Shown: positions 47,801-57,920 of the stretch, one piece after another
Numbering within the stretch: position 1 is the first letter of the stretch
Layout of the letters: every line of letters starts with the position of its first letter
NCBI GenBank assembly: GCA_031841125.1
Contig: CM063112.1
Location: forward strand, 18,874,603 to 18,938,602
Length of the DNA: 64,000 nt
Source: Acanthococcus lagerstroemiae
Lineage: Eukaryota; Arthropoda; Insecta; Hemiptera; Eriococcidae
Direction of reading: 5' to 3'
Position numbers and translations under genes: made by a program
The notes under the pieces: generated by a model
What the model was told of the DNA's origin: nothing
Databases searched by the model: none
The model's input: only the letters and a program-made list of their open reading frames with translations

Positions 47801-50800
47801 GAGATGGAGCAGCAATGGCCACAATGGACCGTGCAGCAGCAGCAACCGCAGCTACAGCAGCAGCAAACGCAGCTACAGCAGCAGCAACCGCAGCTACAGC
47901 AGCTACAGCAGCAGCAGTGGACACAATGTCCCGTTGAGCAGCAGCAGCAACAACAATGGCCACAACCCCATATGCAGCAGCAGCAACCGCCACTGCAGGT
48001 TAACGATGTCGGCCAGTGTCCGTCATCGTGCTCTGTTTGCGAGGATAAGGCCACTGGTCGACACTATGGGGCCGTATCCTGCGACGGTTGTAAAGGGTTT
48101 TTTCGGCGGTCAATAAGGAGAACCCGACAATACGTCTGCTCGTAAGTTACTGAGATCACATCCTGTACTTACTTATTTTTTACAAGCTTTTCTAGTTTGG
48201 TAACTTTTCTATGAGAGCCGCCTCTGCATATTCTCGAATTTTGATATGAAATTCAAAATGCAGAAGCGGTTTCAGCTTTTACATTGAAGTTACCCTAATC
48301 CTAAGAACATGCATTATTTTTTCAGTTACCAGAGAGACTGTAATGTCACCAGAGACGGGAGAAACAGATGCCGATCCTGTCGGTTGGTGAAATGTTTCCG
48401 GGTGGGAATGAAGAAAGAAGGTGAGCTAACATCAATCGATGATACATCTTTTTTTCCTCTGCTACCATTTGATAAATATTTCTCAACGGCCAACAACCGC
48501 CTGAAGATTCGGAGGTCATATGCCAGAAGACACTGGCCCTAATGCAGCGCCCTGATTCCGATTTAGGGCTGGTTCCTTTTAAATACTAAGAAAAATATAT
48601 ACACGGGTGCCCGATCAGCGCAACTGGGTCCGATGCAAAACTAGCGTATTTTCAGCCTCTATGCTAGAATTAATCGACATTTGGAGCATTTCTAGACATA
48701 CAGCGCCTCAATTTCCAGACGGTAAGCCCAACATCTAACATCGTATGTATTTTGGCTTGCAGCAGTACAAGGTACCCGCGATAAAATAAAAGCCAACGGA
48801 GAAACAACCACTAGAAGTCATAGTGAAAACGTGCCAGTCGCCCCAGATGTGGTAAGATATACTTATGAATACTTACATGCATAGGTCACGGAGACATAGT
48901 TGATAATTCAGGGAATGCTGATAATGACTAGTGATTATCGACATTGACCTACTTAGGCCCGTGGTCAGGACGCAGTCTTTTACGCCCCCTCCCCCCGAGA
49001 AAATCGAAAAAACTTTTTTTACTTTCTAATTACCCTAGTCATTGCTATACATTTTTTGAAACTTTATTTTGGTATAACTGATTCCTTTCTTGTTCATTCC
49101 GCATAGATTCAGAGTTGTGCCGGTAAACGGGCGTAGATTTTTTTGTTCTATTCGTAGAATATACCATGAAGAATGAATGACCATTCTACTATTCTACAGT
49201 CGAATGTGTAGAATGTGTAGATCGACCAAAAGAAGAGTGAAAATTGAAAAATTTAAACAAAAGAAAAAATCAATTTTATTCCTTATTCGTAAATAATAAA
49301 GCTTTAAAAAGCTTTACAAAAATATTAAATAAAACTTAAAATTCAGAACATCGACAGTTACCTTATTAATTTTTTCGAACGATCAAGTTTGAGACGATTA
49401 CGCATGCTGGCCGGTTCTTTGAGGACAGGCAGCAGGGCCTTCCAAAAATGTATGGGATTATTATTTAATACATTCGCGTATAATTTTTTGAAAATGGATT
49501 CTTATTCCACAAAAATTATGACATTGTCATAGGCGTGTTTCAATGAATCAATGAGGAATTCGTTTACTTCCTTTACCTGGGCCTCAGAAGTTTGTTTTCG
49601 TCGACCGGATTCAAATACAAAGGAGCTAACTTTCTTTGGCTCCCTGAATGTAATTTACGTTATTCTACACAGTCTGCGCGCATTCTGCATTCTACATCTA
49701 TTCTACGTCTACTTCGTATTTTACGCATAGACGTAGAATTGATTATTCTACGCGTAGTCGCACAATCTCACAGATTTTTAGAACATAATTTGCCCTCCCC
49801 ACTATATCATTTACCCCCTCACGAATCATAGTCTGGCATCGGGCCTGGACCTACTGCTTTAGGTAAAGTAGATAATAAAAATACTTCTATTAACATTAAC
49901 TAGATATTGTCAACATTGACAATATAAGGATTATCGACAATCAATTGAATAAGAGCTCGCCCCCCGCTCCCTCCTATGACTGACTCAAAGGTTTTCAGTC
50001 GTCAACCAGTTCATTCCTGTTGGTCGTCAGCTGTACTGTCTTCATCCAGAATACTCGTAGTGTATATACTTATTAATTTCTTGTGATGGAATTCTCTGAG
50101 ATGGAAGACAAAAAATGTAAATTTAAATCGGTTTTTGATAGGAAAGTAAAAGAGTTAAGTGTGTGCTGTAATATTGTGCGTTTTACAGCTAAGACCTAAC
50201 TCTTTTACTTTTCAATCAAAAACCAATTTAAATTCACATTTCTTTTCTTCCATTTTAGAGAATTACATCGCAAAAAATTAATAAGTACACGACAGTCGAG
50301 TATTCTAACTGTGGTACTCTGATTTCTTTGAAAAATAGTTAAGATATGACCTTTAAAGTGACATCATGAACTGCAAAAATCTTAATTAATAAAAATTTGG
50401 ATTATATTTCATAAATTAATGAAAACGGAGATGGTACCTAATTTTAATGTTACTGAAAGGGTAAATGTTTTATTAATCTATGCCCAATAAGGAATCATCT
50501 GGGTGCGGTCAGAATAGGGATATGTCTTTCTCATTTTTTAGCCCTTTTTAGATTTGACCATATAGATACCTACTAACTTTTTACTTCACTAGCTAACGAA
50601 TAGGTTTCGGTGGAGCCATCTTTTTTGTAGGCTGTACGCTGCAACTGAGATACTGTTCTGATCTGTAGTTGTTTATTGTCCATTTAGGTGAACGTTGCAG
50701 CAGGTACCAGTTCAATAGAGCTGTACCACCCAGGTAATGAGACCAGTATGACAATTAACCAGCTGCGAGAAGAATTGCGGCGTAAGGATGAAGAAATTGC

Positions 50801-50840
50801 TTTTCTGAAGCAGAAATTGTTATCTTTACAAGGCAATTAG
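41751..50840 (+). CDS. HNF4-like nuclear receptor with a coiled coil instead of a ligand-binding domain
   Basis: Five exons join in frame to encode 264 residues: 41751-41820, 47754-48141, 48326-48420, 48763-48851 and 50688-50840 (TAG). All introns are GT-AG (donors GTAAGT, GTAAGT, GTGAGC, GTAAGA). Residues 1-36 are acidic and Ser-rich; 50-105 are Gln-rich with 21-bp CAG-type repeats. Residues 116-176 form a complete nuclear-receptor DNA-binding domain with all zinc cysteines, P-box CDGCKG as in HNF4, then [12 protein letters not shown], close to the HNF4 T/A box. The last exon replaces the hinge and ligand-binding domain: residues 237-261 show a/d positions I, L, L, K, I, L, L, L in strict 3-4 spacing, a four-heptad coiled coil, followed by the stop. 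DBD-only receptors are known in insects (the knirps group), but I know none of HNF4 type with a zipper. Exon 1 is assigned by phase and splice sites only. Alternative splicing to distant LBD exons is not excluded. Confidence 0.72.
42653..45125. mobile_element. 2.47 kb insertion splitting one unit of the intron-1 array
   Basis: The array unit breaks at AAAATTGAG (42652) and resumes at CAATTGAGAGATTC (45125), giving a 7-bp duplication AATTGAG. The ends CCCGGATGTG and CACACCGGCT are short imperfect inverses. Inside, a 190-bp segment is tandemly duplicated (42690-42820 and 42880-43020; ATCGATCGGATCAACCGTTC in both). The phrase AAAATGCGTT-TTCTCAAAACACAC occurs near 42840 and again near the right end (45068). 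No transposase is recognised. Confidence 0.65.
44240..44815. mobile_element. Candidate MITE with AGAGCTCG ends, AT-rich interior
   Basis: TAGAGCTCGCGTTTTTATG at 44240 and CATGAAAATCCGAGCTCTA ending near 44813 are imperfect inverses. The interior repeats GCATATTTTG and CATATTTTGAC-like words in both halves. It is nested in the 2.47 kb insertion. Confidence 0.55.
45219..45283. mobile_element. 65-bp minimal hAT-like element with 8-bp target duplication
   Basis: CAAGGGCGTAGACATGG and TCTGGCTACGCCACTG are worn inverted ends of the same family as 27305-28413. The flanks CGTATGTA (45211-45218) and CGTACATA (45284-45291) match at 7 of 8 bases. It lies in the intron-1 array. Confidence 0.6.
46530..47390. 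repeat. Direct duplication of about 285 bp, the second copy split by a MITE
   Basis: TTTACTCATCTTGAGC near 46525 and TTTGCTCATCTTGAGC near 46810 begin two units sharing GGTTATGTTATAGTTC-type, CAACTGAACTGAACTG-type, GAGTGGTTGCGATC and AGCGCCTAGCA words. The second unit contains the MITE at 46979-47268; the first shows the uninterrupted sequence around 46695. Confidence 0.7.
46979..47268. mobile_element. hAT-like MITE, 290 bp, CAGTGGCGGATC ends
   Basis: CAGTGGCGGATCTAGGAA at 46979 and CCATAGATCCGCCACTG at 47268 are inverted ends. Comparison with the empty paralogous site (GACCTACAGACTG near 46693) shows that GACCTACA was duplicated, the left copy having decayed to TACCAACA. No protein is encoded. 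Confidence 0.8.
47754..48141 (+). CDS. Nuclear receptor exon 2: Gln-rich region and first zinc module
   Basis: Encodes [13 protein letters not shown], the Gln-rich segment and [20 protein letters not shown] followed by [11 protein letters not shown], the first zinc finger and recognition helix. It ends inside the Ser codon after the fifth cysteine, with donor GTAAGT at 48142. Minus-strand and +1-frame runs of Ala, Cys or Ser across the CAG repeats are not real products. Confidence 0.85.
48326..48420 (+). CDS. Nuclear receptor exon 3: second zinc module
   Basis: After TTATTTTTTCAG the exon completes C-S-YQRDC, then [19 protein letters not shown], with cysteine spacing 5-9-2 as in all receptors of the family, and ends RVGMKKE plus one base before GTGAGC. 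Confidence 0.88.
48763..48851 (+). CDS. Nuclear receptor exon 4: T/A box and linker
   Basis: [20 protein letters not shown] continues the HNF4-like KKEAVQNERD region. The acceptor is a tandem CAGCAG (NAGNAG), so a form lacking the Ala codon (exon from 48766) is possible. The donor GTAAGA is at 48852. Confidence 0.75.
48954..49847 (-). mobile_element. hAT element, 894 bp, in receptor intron 4, perfect 8-bp duplication GACCTACT
   Basis: The ends TAGGCCCGTGGTCAGGA and AGTCTGGCATCGGGCCTG are imperfect inverses. GACCTACT occurs exactly on both sides (48946-48953 and 49848-49855). On the minus strand a worn frame gives FVEESIF-like then [19 protein letters not shown] and [12 protein letters not shown] near 49470-49370, related to the peptide at 32030-32195. 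The transposon is therefore nonfunctional but recent enough to keep its duplication. Confidence 0.85.
50048..50306. mobile_element. Hairpin MITE, 259 bp, in receptor intron 4
   Basis: AGAATACTCGTAGTGTATAT at 50048 pairs with the reverse complement at 50306, and pairing continues almost to the centre (for example AAAGTAAAAGAGTTA near 50142 with TAACTCTTTTACTTT near 50195). The arms are about 115 bp with a loop of roughly 25 bp. It lies 382 bp upstream of the last receptor exon. Confidence 0.8.
50688..50840 (+). CDS. Nuclear receptor exon 5: C-terminal coiled coil
   Basis: Following TTATTGTCCATTTAG, 50 codons end in TAG. The last 30 residues ([20 protein letters not shown] and on) form an uninterrupted amphipathic helix with hydrophobic a/d positions apart from one Lys. 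No helix-3-to-5 ligand-binding signature is present anywhere in the following 13 kb. Confidence 0.68.
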   Translation: MNVAAGTSSIELYHPGNETSMTINQLREELRRKDEEIAFLKQKLLSLQGN

Positions 50841-52110
50841 TGACCCTGAAATTCGATACCATTGTTCCCAATTATTTTTAAGCTGTACATAACTCGTATT
50901 AATAATGACAAGCCTTAATTTTTATTTTGGTGCAACACATACTTCTTTTATTTTATTTATTTTTTAATACTTATGAGCTGTCGAGCCCCTCTTGTGTTGT
51001 ACTTATCAAGTTCAATTACCTACTATGTCTGTGATCGGGTTTAACTTTTTGGTGCTATCAGTATTACTATAAAGCATAATATGACTTAATTTAACTATAA
51101 AAGTGAGACTTTTCTCCAAATACCTCTATAGTCAGTAAGTATTCCTTTTTAAATTGTGCTTATCAGTTTAGATGTATTATCGGGTGAGGTGTGACCAATA
51201 GTCCTTCTACTATGGCTGTGAAACCAAATTACTTTTTTAGGGGTTGAAATAGGTACTTTGATGTGAGATAGAAACTGGTGTGTTACCGAATATATGATAA
51301 CAATTTGACTGAGTCATGATTATAAGTTAAATTAATTATATTTTTTATATTATACATTATATTCATTAATTTTGTTAATGTTCCTATAAGCGTTTGGCAT
51401 ATCATCCAGATTATTTTAATTTTAATCTGACGAAATTCAGGAACTTGATTTAAGATAATATTTGTAACTTGTTATAAATTATTGTCTGTTATGTTACCGG
51501 ATTGAACAATACATATAATACGGATTATTCTTAATGCTACCGGTTTTGATTTGTTCTTGCGGTTCTAAATGGGTAGTTCGATACTATAGAACATAGAACA
51601 GACGACTGCGGTAGCTCCTAATTGACAAGTTAATACGCACCAATAGTTGGTATCTAACTATTAAAGATAGGTACCTAGAACTGGTAAAAGGTTGGTACCT
51701 ACTCGCAAAGAAAAACATAAATTGAAGATTGAACTTTTTGGGCGACTCAGCAGCGCGAACTTCTTGAACTAAAACAGTTACAAATACGGTGCAGAAGGCT
51801 TATTCTCATGTCGAATTCAATGAAAAAGGAAGACATTTTGTTCGCGAAAATTCGAGCTAAATGCGCTATTTCAACTGTAGGAAGCTCCCCACCCTCTCTT
51901 CATTCTGAGTTCTATTTCCCTATTTTAGTGTGCGGACACTGAAAACTGCGTTAGAAAAATACTTATAAAGGGGCGGTCACGAAAATAAAATTTCATTTTT
52001 CGGCGTTTAAGGAATCGTGAGGCTAGCAAATTTCAGGGAAGTAAACTTGGTACCGTATATCTCAACATACCATTTCAGACGAAAGCTGGTCAACTCCATT
52101 CGTTCAAGTG
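50841..52110. other. Receptor 3' flank, AT-rich
   Basis: The 3' untranslated region of the receptor is expected at the start of this stretch. No AATAAA was identified with confidence. No repeat pairs or coding frames were supported. Confidence 0.45.
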
Positions 52111-52417
52111 CAGGGTAGTCGGGGACGTACCAAAGAGTTTCCCCGGGGGGAAGGGTAAAAATTGCGAAAGTCCCAACTGACTCAACAACTCAAAATTCCC
52201 AAGTATTAAAGCAAAAAAAAACAACCATTTGACCTGCTGGATTTTTCCAGCTGACTCGACTCAAAATTACCAAGTACCAAAGCAAAAAAGAAAACTTGGA
52301 TTTTTCCGACCTCGCCTGACTGAAATGGTAAATTTTCCCAATTGCTGAGTGAATGAGTGAAAAATTCCTACAGGGGGTAAGTTGCCCTCCCCCCATCAGT
52401 ACGTCCCTTCGTCCCTG
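52111..52417. mobile_element. hAT-like MITE, about 307 bp
   Basis: CAGGGTAGTCGGGGACGTAC at 52111 and GTACGTCCCTTCGTCCCTG ending at 52417 are imperfect inverses. Internal direct repeats (CAAAATT(C/A)CCAAGTA near 52191 and 52262) are present. No target duplication is readable. Confidence 0.6.
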
Positions 52418-52829
52418 AGGGTAATATATCATTTGATTTTAATTTTTTCGTATAAGTAGAATGATACTGGTGATCGTAATGAGAAAAGCCAGTTTTCATC
52501 CAGTATAACCCCCTTCTTTTAAAGGGTGATCTTCGAAATTTTATACAAAAAATGGTGTGTAACCACCGAGCAGTTGGGTAACTGATTTCGAAAATTCTAT
52601 CAGATTTTCTACCTGTTCCGGATTTGGGTCTCAAAATCCGAATTATATCTAAAAAATTGGAAAACAGAATTGACTCGGACATTTTTCATAATCTACCAGC
52701 TTTTCTGGAAATCTATAGGCATTTCTCTTTCCTCAATACATTTTGTAAATTAATCAGTAAACATTTTTTAAAACTACCTCTCCTGCATTCTTCAAATCAC
52801 TCACTAGCAATTTCATCAACTCTTTCTGC

Positions 52830-54335
52830 TTTACCTGCTTTCATTTCTTCGAAGGCACGTGCCCTCCTCCGTTTCTCTAAGAAACAGAGCTGGAACAACT
52901 TCGTCTCCAGTATCAACTATACTGTTTCCTGCTCTACCATATGAAGTAACATTAAACGGATAACAGAGACGAAAAAGAGCTTCAAAATCCCGTTCTTGAC
53001 CGTTAATCACCAAGTCATTTCCAACCCAATTGATGTCTCTGAAGCCTTAGCCAGTCACTACGCAGTAGCATCGTCCGATTCAGCTCATGATATTCTCAAT
53101 TCCCAACCTACAAAAAACAAGCAGAAGCAAACCAGCTCGACTTTTCCACCAAGATTCAGGATCTACCTTACAACTAACGCATCATAAAAGCGGACTCCGC
53201 CCCTGGCCCTGATTGCATCGTGCCATGCTCAAGCATCTCCGCTCTAATGCCATCTCTTCTCACTTTTAAGATCGCTATTTAACAAAATATTACCTCACAA
53301 TTAGGTTCCTACCCACCTGATTGGAAAACAGCAATTGTCATATCAATCCTAAAACCCTCCTCAAACACCTCTCTACTAAAGTCATGTCGTCCCATCTCAC
53401 TTACTAGGGTCCTCGGCAAAACTTTTGAAAAAATCATTAACAAAAGGTCACCCTGGTACCTGGAATCTAACAACAGACTTTCGGCGTCACATTTTCAACG
53501 GGAAATCATATCTGTTCCAGTATTTTTCGATATGGAAAAGGCTCTCGATAAAGTATGGAGGTATCACATCTGCTCTCTGCTTCATAAATACGGCTTACGC
53601 GGACATCTTCCTCTAATCCTACAAAAAGCTTCCTGCAAAACCGTTTCATTAGGGCACGTGTGGGAGGACATCTTTCCGACCTCCGACCGCTCGTCAAAGG
53701 TGTCCCGTGAGGCTCAGTCCTCCCCTTGTTTATGATTTCTATTAATGAGATCACTCGACACGTTCGTTTCCGTCTCACACAAATACTATTTGCCAATGAC
53801 TTCAGCATTCACCTCAAATCCAAGAACCCACAACGCGCCCATAGACTACTCCAAGAAAACATAAAACTAATCGAAACATGGTCCTCTAGACATGGATTCC
53901 GTATATCACCAAGCAAAGCCGAATTCATGATGTTCCAGCATCGAACAATCTAACTTTCCCACCTCGTCTATACTCAACTCACAATCGATTCCTCGCTCCA
54001 ACTCAGTCAAATTTCTCGGCCTCTATCTCGACGTTCGCATCTTCTGGTCACCTTATACATATAAAACACACAAAAGGCAAATATCTGCGCTCACTCAGTG
54101 TTCTGAAGTGCCTTTCACCTTCTTCCAAAGGATGTAGCTGAGGACTACTCATTCAAGTTATACCAGACTCTAATCCGATCTCTCATGGATTACGGATTAC
54201 TCATACATGGACTTCCTTCTCCCTCATACTTAAAGCTTATCTTGACTTTGTTCAAAATGCGGGTTTACGTGTCGCCATTAGCGCCTTTCGCACAAGCCCA
54301 GCTGTGAGTATGTGTGCCGATGCTGCAATTTATAC
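52830..54335 (+). pseudogene. Jockey-like LINE reverse transcriptase fragment
   Basis: In order are KARALLRFSKKQSWNNFVSS near 52852, VNHQVISNPIDVSEALASHY near 52999, DCIVPC near 53213, RVLGKTFEKIINKR near 53407, VPVFFDMEKALDKVW near 53515 (first catalytic Asp), LLHKYGLRGHLP near 53577, the VPRG(S/G)SVL region broken near 53705, ILFANDFSIHLKSKN near 53785 (normally FADD; here FAND, the catalytic Asp lost) and the C-terminal phrase GLRVAISAFRTSP near 54260. Multiple frameshifts exist. This order and wording match jockey-clade elements. Confidence 0.85.
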
Positions 54336-54989
54336 TTATATGTACCCGTTCCATTCGTATACAGTTTTCCAACACATGTCACCCGCTTTTTATTGTATCT
54401 ACTAAAAGTCTAATATCTTCCCGTCTTCATCCGTTAAATAATTTTTTTTCCTTCATCTTGTTCCAGAATATCTTTTTACCTTATTAGATATGCTTAATCA
54501 GATATTCCTGCTTTCATTTGCTCCTCAATTTCTTAATGATTCTGATTAATCCTTTTTTCTCTTGACCAATGGCAGACTCTCAAATTTATCAATTTTACAT
54601 GTAGAAAAACATACGAGTACATAAAAAATATTATTTCGACAAATTTATTGCGTTATTTGCAACCCATCACTATAATCAGCGAATTATTTTAAAATAAAGT
54701 ATTTTTTTAATTACATTTCTCGTTTTCATCATTTCATCTGTTATCTCAAATTCCACATCTTAAGGAGTGGGATTTGGTGAGAATTTTTGAGGAGGGAGGC
54801 CTTTTCCTGGTTACACTGCTGACAATAACTATGCTTCGAATAGGAGTGGCACTTTGGATGAATGATTATTTTCGTTACAGTCGTAGTAATTTGACACGCT
54901 ATAATATAAATAATATTTCCTTTCACTTAGAAATCTTACTTACTTTTCATTATAATCATCAATTTTTTCATAATTGAAGATGTTACCGA
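54336..54989. other. AT-rich stretch without recognisable features
   Basis: No motif or repeat was supported. Confidence 0.4.
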
Positions 54990-55178
54990 CACTTGCCATT
55001 TTACTCTAAGGGCGCAAATAGGCAAAATACTGCACACGGATGGAGAAATATCCCTTGCTGCGCCTGGACATGTGCGGTATGTATTACATACTCCACGTTC
55101 ACAGGCGCTACAACAGATATACTTGCACCCGTGTACAGTATTTTGCCTATCTGCCCCCTTGAAGTAAAATAGCAAGTG
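54990..55178. mobile_element. Complete hairpin MITE, 189 bp
   Basis: CACTTGCCATTTTACT at 54990 pairs with the reverse complement ending at 55178, and the two halves match at about 80 percent of positions all the way to the centre near 55084 (GATAGGCAAAATACTG-type and GCGCCTG words on both arms). The transcript would fold into one long hairpin. No protein is encoded. Confidence 0.8.
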
Positions 55179-55889
55179 CCTGTTTTGATTCTAGCCTCTT
55201 CAATTATCGATACTTTTATTGGGGTTTCAACTTGCTCTAGAGGGCGCTGCAAAATCATCTGTGCGGGTGAGAATGAATGAGTGATTATGTGTGCTTTCAA
55301 ATAGAAAATCTGCTATCATCAGGAGTGTAAAAAAAACGAGTAAAAAATTATTCTACCAGTAGAACGAATTATAATTCAGTTTTTTGGTGATGATGTAGGT
55401 AAATTTTGGAAAAAATTTTCTTTGAAAATGAATTAATAATCGGCTTAATGATAATTGAGGTTTTCTACACGCTTACGGTAAATCATACCTGATCACTCAC
55501 GCATATACAGGGCTGCCAACACTTGAAACTCCAAGTTTAAATCTCAATAAGTCCTGTCTTGTGCAAAATTAAAGTACATACTCGTATTTTCCTTTGCGCA
55601 GCGACTCGTGATATAAAAAGCCCATAACACGCGCAGTGGGAGTTTGAAAAGCTTGTGAATAGGTCATCTTGTAATTTAGAAAAGAAAGACGAATTTTCAA
55701 CGATTTCGCATACGACAAGGATTGATGAACTCGCGATATTGGATGCTTTCAGTGTTTATCTTTGGTTTGTGCCACTGACAGATCATTAAGGAGGATCTGA
55801 ACACCCGAAGAACGTTAAAACTTGCAAATTGATTTTTTATCTATAAGGCATAAATTTCTTCCGAGCCGGTAACATACGTATTCAAACCA

Positions 55890-56150
55890 TTTTTCAGTCT
55901 TTTCTCTAATAAGTGCCACAACCATAAAATTGCTTCACTAGTTCTTCTACCTTTACTGAATCCAAACTGATCTTCTCTCACTCGCTCTTCCATTTTATTT
56001 TGTATTCTCTTACTCATTATCCTAGCCAGAATCTTTTATGCATAGTAAACTTATAGTACGATAATATTCACATTTGCTTTGGGGTACTCCTTCAGTTCCC
56101 CGGCCGATGTCAGATAATATGAAATGATCAGATCAGTGCAGTTGGTATAT
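55890..56150 (-). pseudogene. LINE reverse transcriptase fragment
   Basis: The minus-strand translation shows NYRTISLL-like sequence near 56070, then ILARIMSKRIQNKMEERV and REDQFGFSKGRRTSEAI near 55960, the conserved segment before the first catalytic Asp of non-LTR reverse transcriptases. It ends near 55880 before the catalytic motif. Confidence 0.65.
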
Positions 56151-57259
56151 CGTCATTCTTTTTTCTGAGTCGTACTTCAGAGCATTTTGTTCCTTTGGAT
56201 CTTCGGATTCATTTTTGAAACTGGTATAATATTGGACATGGTGTAAAAAATAGTCTTCATGACTAAACTATAACGCTAAAATTTTGGCGCCCCATAATCA
56301 ATGGTGATGATTTTGGAGAAGGAAGGTTGTCCTATCAAAAAATTTCGGAAGCACCCCTCTGTATCTAGATATGGGTCTAGTTTTCTTTTTTCATTATACA
56401 CTAGCAGCCCCCTAGACCCACCGCAGGCAGAAGATCCCCCCCAAACACAGATCACCCCCAGGAAGACCAGTGAAAGCCAAGCCAGGCGCCCTCCATCAGC
56501 ACCCTCAGCATCCCTTACAGAGCAGGAAGAAAGGGAAACTCTGCGCAGAGTTGCACGTTATTTTGAATTTCGAATTAGTGATGGCCAAAAGGGGTGGATA
56601 CCATATTTCTAACGCCCCTGGATCCGCCGAAAGGGGCAGAGACAAACAAACATTTTATACACATATTAGCGGTTAGAGATTTCCACCATTTAATAATTTC
56701 TGAAGGGAGGCAGTTACAGCCACAAAATTTCAACACAATGTGAAGAAGTTCAATGTAAAACACTTCTGAAACGTCTAACTTGAAAAAAAAAATGGATCCA
56801 GAGGGGGCCACATTTTGTGACCTCCCCTCCTTCTAATAAGGGTACGAAATTTTTTGTAGCCCAGAACCTATTCAGAGTTCATACGAACACATCCAGAAAG
56901 TAAAAAACCTCTAGCTCTTATGGCTCACCTGCCAATTTCGAACAAACACACAGACAACTTAACACTTTTATGTACATGTACTCGTGTTACAATTACGCTA
57001 GGAAATTTATACAGTTGATTTTTCTCTTCTTTACTAAAGATAACTACGTATAATAGCTTTCGTAATCATAGTTTGGTAATACGGAGAAGAATGCGAGCTT
57101 CCCCCCTTTACTGAAGCCCTTGTTCTAGGTGGAAGGCCTCCTGCAGCCGGCCCTACTCCCTTCTGTCTGCTGATATTCGATGGAAAAACTCATGTTTTAG
57201 GAATGAATAAATTTCATCGGCCCACCTTGCATATGGTTTCCTCGGTTTTCTATTGAATA
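56151..57259. other. Noncoding with CCCCTGGATCCGCC-type transposon words
   Basis: GGGGTGGATACCATATTTC and CGCCCCTGGATCCGCC near 56596-56625 and GGATCCAGAGGGGGCCAC near 56792 suggest worn DNA-transposon ends. The open frame at 56301-56612 has a Pro/Ser-rich product with no known motif. Confidence 0.35.
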
Positions 57260-57484
57260 GCTTTAAGGGCTGCATCCGAATTTAGTCCCGGAAGAGTAAT
57301 GTCGCAGCCTAGTTTAGTACGAAAGTGATTCCAAGTTTAATCCACACAAATAGCCGAGTTTAGTCCATGCAAAGTAGTCCAGTTTAGTCCCGTAACTTTA
57401 TAGACGCTTGCGAGTAGGTAGTAGGCTATTCTTTCAGCTGCATACTCTGTAGTCCTAGCTCAAAACCGGTGGCAACACATTAAA

Positions 57485-57920
57485 AAGCGAGGCCTAACTA
57501 CAGCGTACACGGACCAAGACTCGGAAGACAGCAACTTCTTGAAGCTCTTTTTCGGTCTGCCTTTCCTTGATTCACGGGAAGTAGAGGATTGCTTCGTGGA
57601 CGACCTAATGACCATTCAGCCGCAGAACTCCCAGATCCAGAAAGTTCTGCCATTATACGTGTTCGAGTATTATATCGCAGATGATTGTAGCTTCCCTCCG
57701 AGCATGTGGGCAGAGTACAGCACGACCATAACTAGAACTACAAATGCGTGCGAATAATTTTATTCGAAATTGAATGGAATGTTTTATGCTGCCCATCCCA
57801 GCATTTTCAAATTGCTTCACGTCCTCCTCGAAGTTCAATGCAACGTTTACGTGAAAATGGTCGACAAACACCATCCACAGAGGAGACGTAACGCTATTGA
57901 CAAGGAGTCGAGTGTAGTTT
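57485..57920 (+). pseudogene. MULE transposase C-terminal remnant
   Basis: The frame shows FFGLPFLDSREVEDCFVDDL near 57548, LPLYVFEYYIADDCSFPPS followed by MWAEYST near 57650, TRTTNACE near 57733, then a TAA stop at 57755-57757 where the family has a Ser-Phe-His, and after it SKLNGMFYAAHPSIFKLLH and the VLLEVQ phrase. The FPP-x-MWA...R-TNACE-FH-x-FN-GMF order is typical of MULE (Phantom-like) transposases. The catalytic core upstream is absent, so only the C-terminal part survives. Confidence 0.7.

Noticed and set aside
47760..48116. Long open frames on both strands across the CAG repeats (poly-Ala, poly-Cys, poly-Ser)
   Set aside because: They are other-frame readings of the glutamine-rich exon of the nuclear receptor, which alone carries domain evidence and splice sites.
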